Shown: positions 48,092-57,839 of the stretch, piece after piece
Position numbering within the stretch: the first letter of the stretch is position 1
Layout of the letters: every line of letters starts with the position of its first letter
DNA from: Planctomycetota bacterium
Lineage (GTDB): Bacteria; Planctomycetota; B15-G4; JADJEK01
Direction of reading: 5' to 3'
Assembly: GCA_016709145.1 (NCBI GenBank)
Contig: JADJEK010000004.1
Span: 1-64,000, forward strand
Length of the DNA stretch: 64,000 nt
The notes under the pieces: model-generated
The model's input: the letters and a program-made list of their open reading frames with translations, nothing else
What the model was told of the DNA's origin: nothing
Database searches by the model: none
Program-made: the position numbers and the translations under genes

Positions 48092-48925
48092 TCACCCTTC
48101 TTTCTGCGTCGCCAAGAATTCCTTGCGGCCGAAGATCGAACCCGCGAACGCGACCAGCACGACCGTCGCGACGAGCAGTCCCGCGATCGACGAGCCCACC
48201 GTCGGCAACAGGCCGACTTCGCGGAACGGATCGACGATCGCGTGCACGCGCGAGCCCTCGAGCGTCGCTTGCGACATCAGTGCGCGCGAGTGGAAGCCGA
48301 CCGTGTACAGCGCGGCCTTGTTCGGCAGGATCAACACCGCCGTTTCCCACCCCACCACCAGGAACAGCCCGAACAACATCGCGCGGAAGAACACCACCGC
48401 GAACACGAGGAACAGCGCCGTGTACGCGAGGATCGCCAGCACCACGATCCCGCACGCCGCGAGCAACACGCCGCTCTCGTCGACCAACAGATCGGGATGC
48501 CGTGCGCTCGCCTGCAACACGTAGAGCCCGATCGTCGCCGGCACGAACAACACGCAGCACGCGATCGAACAACCGAGCCAGCGGCCCGCGATGATCGCCG
48601 CGCGCGCCATCGGCCGCAGCCGCAGGTAGAGCAGCGTGCCGTTCTCGAGATCGTCGCCGATCGCACCGGCCGACAGCAGCATCGCCACCAGCGGCAACAG
48701 CAGGCTGAGATCGAACAGCGCGACGAAGTTCACGAAGTTGTTCACGCCGAGCACGCGCGGCCGCACCATCCACGCGAAGCCGGCGACGATCAACGGCACC
48801 GCGACCAGCAGCAGCACCAACACGAGTCGGCGACCGCGCAACAGCCGCAACGGCCCGAGCGCGCCGACGCGCAGTGCCGCGGACAGGAACGAGAGCGGAA
48901 CGACTCCGTCGACGGCCACGATCAC
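48092..48925 (-). CDS. ABC-2-type transporter permease
   Basis: 277 residues, GTG 48925 overlapping the ATPase stop. About six hydrophobic spans (LVLVLLLVAVPLIVAGFAWM, LSLLLPLVAMLLSAGAIGDD, CCVLFVPATIGLYVLQ, VVLAILAYTALFLVFAVVF and others) and the ABC-2/NosY-type cue GDDLENGTLLYLRLRPM after span two. Forms an exporter with the ATPase encoded immediately upstream. Substrate unknown. Confidence 0.85.
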   Translation of the reverse strand: MIVAVDGVVPLSFLSAALRVGALGPLRLLRGRRLVLVLLLVAVPLIVAGFAWMVRPRVLGVNNFVNFVALFDLSLLLPLVAMLLSAGAIGDDLENGTLLYLRLRPMARAAIIAGRWLGCSIACCVLFVPATIGLYVLQASARHPDLLVDESGVLLAACGIVVLAILAYTALFLVFAVVFFRAMLFGLFLVVGWETAVLILPNKAALYTVGFHSRALMSQATLEGSRVHAIVDPFREVGLLPTVGSSIAGLLVATVVLVAFAGSIFGRKEFLATQKEG

Positions 48926-49839
48926 CTCACCAAGTAGTCGAACACGGCCTCGAGCGAGTCGTCACGCGTCGACATGCGCACGATGTCGATGCCCTCGTCC
49001 AACACCAGCCCCTCGATCGCGAGGTACAGCGCTTCGGCATCGCGTGTCTCGATGCGCAACTCGCGATCCTCGAAGCGCAGGCCGACCACGTGATCGCTGT
49101 CCATCACGCGGCGCGCCACTTTGTGCGGATCCGAGCTCTCGATCGCGATCTGGTGCGGGTAACCCTTCAGGAGGTTGCGGATCTCGTGGACCTTGCCCTC
49201 CGCGAGCACGCGACCGTGATGCATCAGCGCGATCGAGTCCGTCATCGCCTCGACCTCATGCAGCACGTGGCTCGAGACCAACACGGTCTTGCCTTCGACG
49301 CCGAGCTTGCGCACGAACTCGATCGTCTCGCGCCGCGCCAGAGGATCCATGCCGTTCAACGGCTCGTCGAGCACGAGGATGTCCGGCTCGAGCACGAGCG
49401 CCTGCGCGAGCTTCACGCGCTGCCGCATGCCCTTCGAATACGAGCCGATCGGGCGATGCGCGGCCTCGCTCATCCCGACGCGCGAAAGCAGCGCGTCCGC
49501 GCGGGCCCGCGCTGCGGCACGCGAAAAGCCCGACAGCCACGCGTACGAGCGCACGAACTCGAATCCGGTCGACTCCTCGTCGATCGCCTCGACGTCCGGG
49601 CAGCAGCCGAGGCGCACCAGCACGTTCGGCTTGCGGAACACGGGCTCGCCGTAGACGAGGACTTCGCCGGCACTCGGCTCGGCCTGACCCGTGACGAGTC
49701 GGATCAACGTGGTCTTGCCGGCGCCGTTCGGGCCGAGCAGCCCGGTGACCCCAGGTTTGATCTTCAGAGTGACGTCGTTGAGGCCGATGACCGGTCCGTA
49801 CCACTTCGACGCAGACCGTAATTCGATCGGTTCGACCAC
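48922..49839 (-). CDS. ABC transporter ATP-binding protein (CcmA/NosF-like)
   Basis: 305 residues. Start chosen as GTG 49839 (VVEPIELRSASKWYG); longer upstream frames are Arg/Gly-rich and unlike the family. Walker A GPNGAGKTT, Q-loop region LGCCPDVEAID, signature YSKGMRQR, Walker B DILVLDEPLNGMD and switch His in SSHVLHE. The C-terminal about 90 residues form a regulatory ACT-like tail. Energises the ABC-2 permease encoded downstream (4-nt overlap). Confidence 0.92.
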   Translation of the reverse strand: MVEPIELRSASKWYGPVIGLNDVTLKIKPGVTGLLGPNGAGKTTLIRLVTGQAEPSAGEVLVYGEPVFRKPNVLVRLGCCPDVEAIDEESTGFEFVRSYAWLSGFSRAAARARADALLSRVGMSEAAHRPIGSYSKGMRQRVKLAQALVLEPDILVLDEPLNGMDPLARRETIEFVRKLGVEGKTVLVSSHVLHEVEAMTDSIALMHHGRVLAEGKVHEIRNLLKGYPHQIAIESSDPHKVARRVMDSDHVVGLRFEDRELRIETRDAEALYLAIEGLVLDEGIDIVRMSTRDDSLEAVFDYLVR

Positions 49840-50084
49840 GCGCGGTTCCTGATCCTCGAGAGGTTGGACAGGGCCGGGGACGCCACCAAGCGCAGCGCTC
49901 GACTTGCCCGGTCGGCCGCGGCATCGTACCTTCGGGGCACTCCTGCCGGAGTCCCTCGATCTCGCCGGTACGGCATCCCGCTCTGATTCCTCGTCGGCAC
50001 CGCCAACGGGTTTCAGGGCACGCGCCGCCTCGAACCCGCAACCGGGGGCGAACTCACGCACGTCGGCAACGGGCGATCTTGAAC

Positions 50085-51722
50085 ATGGACCGGAACCGAG
50101 CCGTTTGGCTTCCGTTGGTCCTCGCTGCGAGCCTCGGCACGTCCGAGTCCGCCGCGCAGGCCACGCTGTTGGCCAACGAGGGGCTCGCCGCTGGCGACTT
50201 GTTCGGCGCGTGCGTCCTGCGGGTTGCCGACGTGAACGGGGACTTGGTCCCCGATCTGCTGGTCGGTGCGCCGAATTCTTCACCGTCGGGTGCGACGAAC
50301 GCGGGCGAGATCGCCGTCGTCTCGGGCGCCAACGGGGTCCGCCTGACGACGATTCCGGGGTCGGTCGCGCTCGAGCGGTTCGGCTCTTCGCTGGCGAGCC
50401 TCGGCGACGTGACTGGCGATGGTGTGCCGGAAGTCGCCGTGGGAGTCCCCGGCGCCGGCGGCGGTCTGCAGACCGGAGCCGTCCGCATCCTGAACGGCTT
50501 CACGTTCGCACCGCTCGGGACGATCCCTGGGCCGAGTACGAACGCGCGCTTCGGCGAGTCGGTCGCGAGCCTCGACGACGTCAACGGGAACGGGACGCTC
50601 GACCTCGCCGTCGCCGCGCCGGGTTTCAACGCGATCAGCGGCGCGACCGCCGGAGCCGTCTTCGTGATCGACGGAGGATCGGGTGCGACGATCCGCACGT
50701 TCCTCGGGATGGCTGCGTTCGACGCCTTGGGCACCGGGCTCGCGGCGATCTCCGACCTCAACGGCGACGGCAAGCGGGATCTCCTGATCGGAAGCCCTGG
50801 CTTCGATTCGATCGCGGGCTCGGGCGCCGGACGCGTGCGCGCCGTCGATCCGGTTTCGGGCTCCGCCGTGTGGACCTTCGACGGGCCGATCGCCGGGGAG
50901 TCGGTCGGGTTCGCCGTCGACTCCACTTTGGATCTGAACCAGGACGGCCTCGGCGACGTCGTCGTCGGGGCCCCGGGTGCGGCGCCGGCCGGCCTTTCGC
51001 TCGCCGGTCGCGCCTACGTGCTGAGCGGCGCCGGCGGCGCGATCCTGACCACGATCGACGGCTTGGCGGCCGGCGATCGACTCGGCAGCGTCGTCGCCGG
51101 ACTCGCGGACCTCGATGCGGACAGCCGTGGCGAGTTCGCGGTCGCGTCGCCGGACGCGCAAGTCAACGGCAACACCGGCGCCGGCTCGGTCCTGGTCGTC
51201 CGCGGGGGTGCGTTCACGCCGCTCTACGTGTTCCAAGGCGCGGTCCCTCACGAAGGGATCGGTGGCCTCGTGGCCGACGTCGGTGACATCAATGCCGATG
51301 GTCGACCCGACTTCGCGATCGGCAGCCCGCTCGCGGACGGCATCGCCGGCGCGAACTCGGGCACGCTCAGCGTCAAGGCCGCGCAAGTCGGCGCCCTCAC
51401 GATCGACAGCACCGGCAAGTACGGCTCGCCGTTCACGCTGAAGTTGCAAGCCATGCCGTCCGAGCCGGCGTTCTTGTTCATCGACGTCGCGACCGGGTCG
51501 TTCGCATCGCCGTTCGGCACGATCTGCGTCGGCCTCACGCCGTTCCTCAGCATCATCCCGATCGGGCTCGTCCCGCCGAATGGTTGGTGGACGTCCTTGG
51601 GCACGATCCCGCCCGGCGGCACTCTCGTCGCGCCGTTCTTCCTGCAAGCGATCGTCCAGGAGCCCGGGAGCGCGAACGGCTGGCGATCGTCGTCGTGCCC
51701 GACGCTCGTCGTCGGGCCGTGA
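50085..51722 (+). CDS. Secreted FG-GAP/VCBS repeat protein
   Basis: 545 residues; ATG 50085 chosen (a TTG two codons upstream is possible). Signal peptide VWLPLVLAASLGTSESAAQ. Integrin-alpha-like FG-GAP repeats every 60-65 residues with the calcium-loop pattern DxNxDxxxDxxxGxP: DVNGDLVPDLLVGAP, DVTGDGVPEVAVGVP, DVNGNGTLDLAVAAP, DLNGDGKRDLLIGSP, DLNQDGLGDVVVGAP, DLDADSRGEFAVASP and DINADGRPDFAIGSP. So at least seven blades, a complete beta-propeller. The last about 110 residues form a separate C-terminal module. Extracellular. Divergent from the ABC exporter. Confidence 0.92.
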   Translation: MDRNRAVWLPLVLAASLGTSESAAQATLLANEGLAAGDLFGACVLRVADVNGDLVPDLLVGAPNSSPSGATNAGEIAVVSGANGVRLTTIPGSVALERFGSSLASLGDVTGDGVPEVAVGVPGAGGGLQTGAVRILNGFTFAPLGTIPGPSTNARFGESVASLDDVNGNGTLDLAVAAPGFNAISGATAGAVFVIDGGSGATIRTFLGMAAFDALGTGLAAISDLNGDGKRDLLIGSPGFDSIAGSGAGRVRAVDPVSGSAVWTFDGPIAGESVGFAVDSTLDLNQDGLGDVVVGAPGAAPAGLSLAGRAYVLSGAGGAILTTIDGLAAGDRLGSVVAGLADLDADSRGEFAVASPDAQVNGNTGAGSVLVVRGGAFTPLYVFQGAVPHEGIGGLVADVGDINADGRPDFAIGSPLADGIAGANSGTLSVKAAQVGALTIDSTGKYGSPFTLKLQAMPSEPAFLFIDVATGSFASPFGTICVGLTPFLSIIPIGLVPPNGWWTSLGTIPPGGTLVAPFFLQAIVQEPGSANGWRSSSCPTLVVGP

Positions 51723-51747
51723 GCACGCGGCGCGCGCGCGCCTCACG

Positions 51748-52668
51748 TCAGGTCGCGACGATCTCGATCGCTCGCACGCGCCGATAGAACACGAGCAAGC
51801 TCAGCAGCATCCACCCGACCACGACGACGGCGGGCGCCGTCCATCCGAACGCACTCAGCGGTTCGGAGGTGTCCAGGATGCCGAACGTCGATCCGGTGGG
51901 CACGACGCCCAGCACTTCGAACACGACGCGATCGATGCAGTCACGCAAGGCGATGAGCTGCAGCGCATCGTTCTCGAACATCGCCGCGAAGTCGTCGTTG
52001 CCGAGGATCTGGGTCACTCCGACGATCGCCGCGAAGCCGACGACGGCGAGTCGTTGCGAGCGGGCCACTGCGGAGACCGCGAGCACCAACATCGCGTACG
52101 GCAACGTCGCCAACGACGCAGCGGCGACGATGCGCGGCAACAGCGGCAACTGCGTCCACAGGCGATCGGGAGCGGAGCTGACCGAAAGGTCGAGGACCCA
52201 CAGCAGGACGCTCGGCCACAGCGTGAAGAACGACATCACCCAGAGCACGGTGCCGAGCTTGCCGAGGTAGTAGTCGGTCAGCGTCAGCGGTCGCGAGAAG
52301 TACAACTCGAGCGCGTTCGCCTTCAGGTCGTTCGTGACCAAGCCGGCGCCGGCGAGCAGCGCGTAGAGGAAGATCGCGAGCCACTCGGTGTGGAACGTCA
52401 GGAACGAGTAGATCGTCGATCCGTCGACGCCGGACTTCAGCGCCAAGCCGCCGAACTCGTTGGTGTTCACGCCCTGCGGCAGCAGGAACGGCAACAGCAC
52501 ACCGATCAGCCCGACCGCGAACGGGATGAGACTGAGCACTCCGGGGAACAGACGACGCTTGTCGCGGAAGAACAGGCGGACGCCGACACCGATCATCGCC
52601 AGCCAAACGAAGCGCGGCGGCTGCTTGACGCTGTCGATGTGCCGATAGCTCTGGTCGTAGATCGGCAT
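51748..52668 (-). CDS. ABC-2-type transporter permease (second module)
   Basis: 306 residues, ATG 52668. Six or seven spans (LSLIPFAVGLIGVLLPFLLP, LAIFLYALLAGAGLVTND, VLWVMSFFTLWPSVLLWVLDL and others) and the ABC-2 cue ANALELYFSRPLTLTDYYLGKL. TGATG overlap with the ATPase stop. Distinct in sequence from the permease at 48092. Confidence 0.85.
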   Translation of the reverse strand: MPIYDQSYRHIDSVKQPPRFVWLAMIGVGVRLFFRDKRRLFPGVLSLIPFAVGLIGVLLPFLLPQGVNTNEFGGLALKSGVDGSTIYSFLTFHTEWLAIFLYALLAGAGLVTNDLKANALELYFSRPLTLTDYYLGKLGTVLWVMSFFTLWPSVLLWVLDLSVSSAPDRLWTQLPLLPRIVAAASLATLPYAMLVLAVSAVARSQRLAVVGFAAIVGVTQILGNDDFAAMFENDALQLIALRDCIDRVVFEVLGVVPTGSTFGILDTSEPLSAFGWTAPAVVVVGWMLLSLLVFYRRVRAIEIVAT

Positions 52669-53648
52669 CAGCGCGGCTCCGCGACCGGCGTCGGACTCGG
52701 CGCGGCGGGAGTTCCGGCAGCGGGCGCACTCAGAGCGCGCATGAACAGATCCTCCAGCGTCTCTTCTTCGGGCACGACCTCGCGCAGCAGCGTCCGCGAG
52801 CTGCGCGCGAGCGCGAACAATGCAGGCACGGACAGCGGCGCCGCCCCACTCGCGGGTCGCACGATCCACTGATGCCTCGCGTCGCGATGGACGAGGTGCC
52901 CGGCTTGCTCGAGCACGCGCTGGAACGGCTCCCACTCGCCGGCGACCTTGATCGCGAAGCCGCCGGCGTCGCGCGCGAGCAGGCTCTGGATCGGGCCGGA
53001 CGCGCGCACTTGCCCGCGATCGAGGACCAGCACGTCGTTGGCGACGCTCTCGACGTCTTGCAGCAAGTGCGACGACAGCACGACGTGGATGTTCTTGTTG
53101 CGCGTGAGGTCTTGCACGGTCGCGAGGAACTCGCGGCGCGAACGCGGGTCGAGACCGTTCGTGGGTTCGTCGAGGAACAACAACGCGGGATCGTGGACCA
53201 ACGCCGCCGCGAGCTTCGCGCGCTGTTTCATGCCGCGCGAGTAATCGTCGACCTTGCGATAGCGCTCGTCGCGCAGCCCCACGTACGCGAGCATCTCGTG
53301 CGAGCGCCGGCGCGCGTCGGCGACCGAGAGTCCGGCCAGGCGGCCGCAGTACGACACGAATTCGACGCCCGTGAGTCCGGGGATGTGGCACTCGCGTTCG
53401 GGCATGTAGCCGACGTTGCGCCGCACGCGCTTGCCCTCGCGAGCGGCCTCGAGGCCGAGCAGGACCGCGCGACCCGACGCCGGCTTCACGAGTCCGAGCG
53501 CGGCGCGCAAGAACGACGACTTGCCGGCGCCGTTTTGCCCGAGCAAGCCGAGACATCCGCCGGAGAACGACACCGACAGCCGATCGACGGCGACACGCTT
53601 GCCGTAGCGCACCGTCAACGAGTCGGCGATCAGCACGGGCTCGGACAT
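52668..53648 (-). CDS. ABC transporter ATP-binding protein (second module)
   Basis: 326 residues, ATG 53648 (MSEPVLIADSLTVRYG). Walker A GQNGAGKSS, Q-loop RRNVGYMPERE, signature YSRGMKQR, Walker B ALLFLDEPTNGLD, switch His in SSHLLQD. Long C-terminal tail of about 100 residues. Operonic with the permease at 51748. Its 3' end is within 1 nt of that gene's start. Confidence 0.92.
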   Translation of the reverse strand: MSEPVLIADSLTVRYGKRVAVDRLSVSFSGGCLGLLGQNGAGKSSFLRAALGLVKPASGRAVLLGLEAAREGKRVRRNVGYMPERECHIPGLTGVEFVSYCGRLAGLSVADARRRSHEMLAYVGLRDERYRKVDDYSRGMKQRAKLAAALVHDPALLFLDEPTNGLDPRSRREFLATVQDLTRNKNIHVVLSSHLLQDVESVANDVLVLDRGQVRASGPIQSLLARDAGGFAIKVAGEWEPFQRVLEQAGHLVHRDARHQWIVRPASGAAPLSVPALFALARSSRTLLREVVPEEETLEDLFMRALSAPAAGTPAAPSPTPVAEPR

Positions 53649-53781
53649 CGGCGGGACCCAGGGCCTTTCTCGAGTGCGGACGTCGCCCGCTCGGGTTCGC
53701 TCGGCGCGCGCCGAACGCACGGGGTGGCGGAGTCTATCGAGTCGACCACGGCCCGTCGCCGACAGCGTTCCGTCGTGCGAT

Positions 53782-54295
53782 TCAGGGATTCTGCGGAAGC
53801 GCGGCCACCGCGGCCTTCACCAGCACTCGCCCTTGATACGCGTACGCGGGCGTCCTCACGCGAACCGGCGCACCCGCGCTCGCACGACCCGCGACGCACT
53901 CGTGCCAAGCCGCGTCGAACGCGACCTCGGCACCGGGCGCGGCCATCGTCTCCACGCCGTACTTGCGCAACACCTGTTCGGTGCGCTCGACCCACGCCGT
54001 GACGTCGCCCATGTCCGCGTCGCGCCAAGCACCGGCATCGCGCGCGAGTCCCGCGATCGCCGCCAACATCGGCGCCAACTCGGTCAACAGATGACCGACG
54101 CGATCGCTGACGGCGTCGTCGATGTGGTTGGAGAACCCGGCGCGCGCGCGTGAGCTCCTCGCGCCATTGATTCATCAAGAACGAGTTCTCGGCCAGCTCA
54201 CGCCGCAACTGCTCGGCTTCGTGCTCGAGCGCCGTGAGACGTTTCGTGTCGTCGGATCGATCGGCTTTGAACCAGCGCCGTAGGAATGGACTCAT
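53782..54295 (-). CDS. GrpE-like nucleotide exchange factor (one frameshift)
   Basis: After repair about 171 residues, ATG 54295. The N-terminal half is coiled-coil (TKRLTALEHEAEQLRRELAE, FLMNQWREELTRAR), the C-terminal half is GrpE-like (HLLTELAPMLAAIAGLARD, VLRKYGVETMAAPGAEVAFD, PAYAYQGRVLVKAAVAALP). The frame shifts by +1 near 54145, inside a CGCGCGCGCG run, a slippage-prone tract. GrpE releases ADP from DnaK; no dnaK is in the window, but htpG is divergent next door. The similarity to GrpE is moderate (short, weak in the wing region), so a GrpE-related protein is as far as I go. Confidence 0.65.
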
Positions 54296-54402
54296 GGTCG
54301 CGGACGGTAGCATTCCGCGTTCGACCGCGCGCCCCCGATCGCAGGGCGGCGTGGCGGGTCGCCTCGATTCCTTCGTCCCGCATCGATCCGGAGAGCACCG
54401 CG

Positions 54403-56307
54403 ATGGGAGAGCACGCCGAAACGCACGAGTTCCAAGCCGAGACCCGCGAACTGCTGCGGCTGATGATCCACTCGCTGTACAAGAACCGCGAGATCTTCCT
54501 GCGCGAGCTGATCTCGAACGCCAGCGACGCCCTCGACAAGCTGCGGTTCGCCGCGCTGACGAAGCCGCAGTGGATGGAGGGCGACGAGCGCCTCGTCATC
54601 CGCCTCGAACGCGACGCGAGCGCGCGCACGTTGACCGTGATCGATACCGGCATCGGCATGGACCGCGACGAGGTCGTGGCCAACCTCGGCACGATCGCTC
54701 GCTCCGGAACGCGTTCGTTCCTCGAACACGTCCACAGCACGAAGTCCGGCGAAACCGCGCCCGAGGGTGCCCTGCCGGAGCTGATCGGTCAGTTCGGCGT
54801 CGGGTTCTACTCGGCGTTCATGGTGGCCGACGAGGTCGTGGTCGAGACGCGCAAGGCCGGTGAAGTCGCCGGCGTGCGTTGGCGCTCGAAGGGCGACGGC
54901 ACGTTCACGATCGAGGCCGCCGGCGGACTCGCGCGCGGCACGCGCATCACGCTGCATCTGAAGCCGCTGCCCGAGGACGAGGACGATCCGCAGGACTTCA
55001 CGCAGGAATGGACGCTGCGCAGCGTGGTCAAGCGCCACTCGGACTTCATCGCGTATCCGATCGAACTCGAGGTCGAGCGCAAGGAAGGTGAGCGCGAGGT
55101 GGTCACGCTGAACTCGATGAAACCGCTGTGGACGCGGCCGCCGGCCGAGGTCAAGGCGGAGGAGCACACCGAGTTCTACCGCCATCTCTCGCACGCGATG
55201 GACGAGCCGCTCGAGTCGATCCACTTCCGCGCCGAAGGCACGTTCGAGTACACGGCGCTGATGTATCTGCCGACGAAGCGCGCGCCGACGCTGTTCGAAC
55301 CGGAGAAGCCGCGCTCGCGCCTCGCGCTCTACGTGAAGCGCGTGCTGATCATGTCCGAGTGCGAAGAGCTGCTGCCGCCGTGGCTGCGCTTCGTGCGCGG
55401 CCTCGTCGATTCGGCCGACCTGCCGCTGAACGTCTCGCGCGAAACGCTGCAGCACGCACGCCAACTCAAACCGATCCGCAACCGCCTGACGAAGCGCGTG
55501 GTCGAGTCGTTGGCGAAGTTGCTCGAGAACGATCGCGCGAAGTACGTGGACTTCTTCGCCGAGTTCGGCGCGACGCTGAAGGAAGGCATCTACGCCGACG
55601 ACGACTTGCGCCAAGACGTGGCGAAGATCTGCCTGTTCGCGACGACCAAGGACAAGACCCCTGCGTCCCTGCACGAGATCATCGAGCGCCTGCCAGTGAA
55701 GCAGCGCGAGCTCTACTACGTCAGCGGCGAGACGCGCGCGGCGCTCGAGCGCCTGCCCGTGCTGGAAGCCGCGACGAAGAAGGGCTTCGAAGTCCTTCTG
55801 CTCGTCGACGCGGTCGACGAGTTCGCGCTGTCGCGCCTCGAGTCGTTCGAAGGCAAGCCGCTGCGCCCGCTCGACAAGGGCACCATCGAACTCGAGGACG
55901 ACGCCGAGAAGAAGGAGCGCGAGGAGAAGGAATCGGAACTGAAGGAACTGCCCGACGCGGTCAAGTCCGCGTTGGCGGCCCAGCCGACGCCGGTCTCCGA
56001 GGTCCGCTTCACGAATCGCCTCGACGCCAGTCCGGCCGCGGTCGTCTACGGCGAGCACGACCTCTCGCCGCACCTCGTGCGTCGCATGCGCGAGGCGCAT
56101 CAGGACGTCCCCGACGCGACCGTGGTGCTCGAACTGAATCCACGCCACGCGTTGATCCAGGCGCTCGAACAGCGCCGCGGCGCGGACGCCACGGGATTCG
56201 CCGAGGCGTGCGAACTGTTGTTCGGCCAAGCGCTGCTCGCGCGCGGTGAACCGCTCGCGGACCCGTCGCGCTTCAACGAATTGCTGGTGAAGCTGATGCT
56301 GAAGTGA
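54403..56307 (+). CDS. htpG: Chaperone protein HtpG (Hsp90)
   Basis: 634 residues, ATG 54403 (MGEHAETHEFQAETREL). GHKL ATPase motifs: LRELISNASDALDKLRF (N box), VIDTGIGMDRDEV (G1), GQFGVGFYSAFMVAD (G2) and GTRITLHL (G3). Middle and C-terminal domains are complete (PLWTRPP, YVKRVLIMSECEELLPPWLRFVRGLVDSADLPLNVSRE). An acidic Glu/Lys-rich linker at about residues 535-555 is family-typical. ATP-dependent stress chaperone of the cytoplasm. Confidence 0.97.
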   Translation: MGEHAETHEFQAETRELLRLMIHSLYKNREIFLRELISNASDALDKLRFAALTKPQWMEGDERLVIRLERDASARTLTVIDTGIGMDRDEVVANLGTIARSGTRSFLEHVHSTKSGETAPEGALPELIGQFGVGFYSAFMVADEVVVETRKAGEVAGVRWRSKGDGTFTIEAAGGLARGTRITLHLKPLPEDEDDPQDFTQEWTLRSVVKRHSDFIAYPIELEVERKEGEREVVTLNSMKPLWTRPPAEVKAEEHTEFYRHLSHAMDEPLESIHFRAEGTFEYTALMYLPTKRAPTLFEPEKPRSRLALYVKRVLIMSECEELLPPWLRFVRGLVDSADLPLNVSRETLQHARQLKPIRNRLTKRVVESLAKLLENDRAKYVDFFAEFGATLKEGIYADDDLRQDVAKICLFATTKDKTPASLHEIIERLPVKQRELYYVSGETRAALERLPVLEAATKKGFEVLLLVDAVDEFALSRLESFEGKPLRPLDKGTIELEDDAEKKEREEKESELKELPDAVKSALAAQPTPVSEVRFTNRLDASPAAVVYGEHDLSPHLVRRMREAHQDVPDATVVLELNPRHALIQALEQRRGADATGFAEACELLFGQALLARGEPLADPSRFNELLVKLMLK

Positions 56308-56399
56308 ACGTTCGACCGCCACGTCGCTGCATGCGCACGGTTCCGTGCGCGGTACGACGCGACGCGGCTGGTACGTCGACTCGGGATTCGGAGGCAGCG

Positions 56400-57686
56400 A
56401 TGCGCACGTGGTTGGTGGTCGGAACGCTGTTCGCCGTCTCCGTCGACGCCGGCGGCGCTTCGGCGCAGGACGGGCTCGAGCGCGAGCCCGCCGCGGCGCG
56501 GCGCGAGCAACTGCTCGAGCAGGCGGCGGCACTCTCGGCCGAGCACGGCGGCTTGGCCTTCTTGGTGCAATCCCACGGCCAAGTCGTGTTCGAACGCTAC
56601 GCGCCACGGCGCGACGCCGACGATGCCTGGTTCCTGGCCAGCGGCACGAAGAGCTTCTGCGGCGTCGCCGCGGTCTGCCTGGTCGAGGACGGCCATTTGA
56701 CGTCGCTCGACGAAGCGGTCGCGGAGACCATCACCGAGTGGAAGGACGATCCGCACAAGTCCCGCATCACCGTGCGCCAGTTGCTGTCGCTGGTCTCGGG
56801 CATCGACACCGCGGCCGGCTCGCTCGACGGGCCGAAGTTCGACGACAAGTACGCCGTGGCGTTGACGCAACCGACGTTCGCGGAGCCGGGCGCTAAGTTC
56901 CGCTACGGGCCGGCGCCGTTCTACGTGTTCGGCGAATTGCTGCGCCGCAAGCTGCGCGGAGCCGACGGGCAGGGCGAGGATCCGCTGCAGTACATGCGCC
57001 GTCGTTTCCTCGATCCGATCGGGATGCGCATCGTCGATTGGCGACACGACCGCGCCGGGCACCCGCAACTCCCGAGTGGCGCGAAGCTCACGGCGCGGGA
57101 GTGGGCGAAGTTCGGGCAGTTCGTCCTCGATCGAGGGCGGGTCGGAGAGCGGCAGCTCGTGGCGTCGCAACTGCTCGACGAGTGCTTCGTGCCGACCCCA
57201 GCCAATCGCCGCTACGGGATGACGTTCTGGCTGCCGCGCGCGGGAGTGGTGCAAGCCGCCGGCGCCGGCGGGCAACGCATGCTGATCGTGCGCGAGCACG
57301 GTCTCGTCATCGTGCGCCAAGCGACCGCGAACCTCGGCCGCGACGAAGAGCGCATGCTCGATCTCGTGCTCGAAGCGTTCGACGTCGAACGGCCGAACTT
57401 CGGTGATCCGACGCTCGAGCGCGGCAACGACGTCGGCTCGCTGTTCGATCGCAGCGACACCGACGGCGACGGCAAGCTCACCGTCGACGAACTGCCGCAG
57501 AGCCGTGGCCCGCGCATGCGCAGAGTGCTCGAACGTCTCGATCGCGACGGCGACGGAGCGTGGTCACGCGAGGAACTCGCTCCGCTGCGCGACGTGTTGC
57601 TGGTGCCGCAAGATCCGGTCGAGGACGACGAGTCGCCGCGCGACGACTCGAAGGACGCGCCAGCGAGCGGATCGCGCGAAGTCTGA
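56400..57686 (+). CDS. Secreted serine beta-lactamase-fold protein with C-terminal EF-hands
   Basis: 428 residues, ATG 56400 with GGAGG at 56391-56395; a longer frame from 56304 is less likely. Signal peptide LVVGTLFAVSVDAGGASAQ. Beta-lactamase/PBP4-like fold: nucleophile motif SGTK (SxxK) in FLASGTKSFCG, YGPAP at the YxN position and GAGGQRM at the KTG-equivalent site (HxG class). Residues about 370-415 hold two EF-hand loops, DRSDTDGDGKLTVDE and DRDGDGAWSREE, binding Ca2+. Function is probably an esterase or peptidase on envelope substrates and not antibiotic resistance. Acidic C-terminal tail. Confidence 0.86.
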   Translation: MRTWLVVGTLFAVSVDAGGASAQDGLEREPAAARREQLLEQAAALSAEHGGLAFLVQSHGQVVFERYAPRRDADDAWFLASGTKSFCGVAAVCLVEDGHLTSLDEAVAETITEWKDDPHKSRITVRQLLSLVSGIDTAAGSLDGPKFDDKYAVALTQPTFAEPGAKFRYGPAPFYVFGELLRRKLRGADGQGEDPLQYMRRRFLDPIGMRIVDWRHDRAGHPQLPSGAKLTAREWAKFGQFVLDRGRVGERQLVASQLLDECFVPTPANRRYGMTFWLPRAGVVQAAGAGGQRMLIVREHGLVIVRQATANLGRDEERMLDLVLEAFDVERPNFGDPTLERGNDVGSLFDRSDTDGDGKLTVDELPQSRGPRMRRVLERLDRDGDGAWSREELAPLRDVLLVPQDPVEDDESPRDDSKDAPASGSREV

Positions 57687-57839
57687 ACGTTTGCCACGCG
57701 CGGATCGGCTGCGACGCGGAGCCACGCGGATCCGCGGCCTCCGCGATGGTGCACGGCGGCCACCGATCGGTGCGGATCGGCTGATACACTCCCGCGCCGT
57801 TCTCCCTCCGCCACCCCCGTTCGCCCTAGGAGCGCACCC

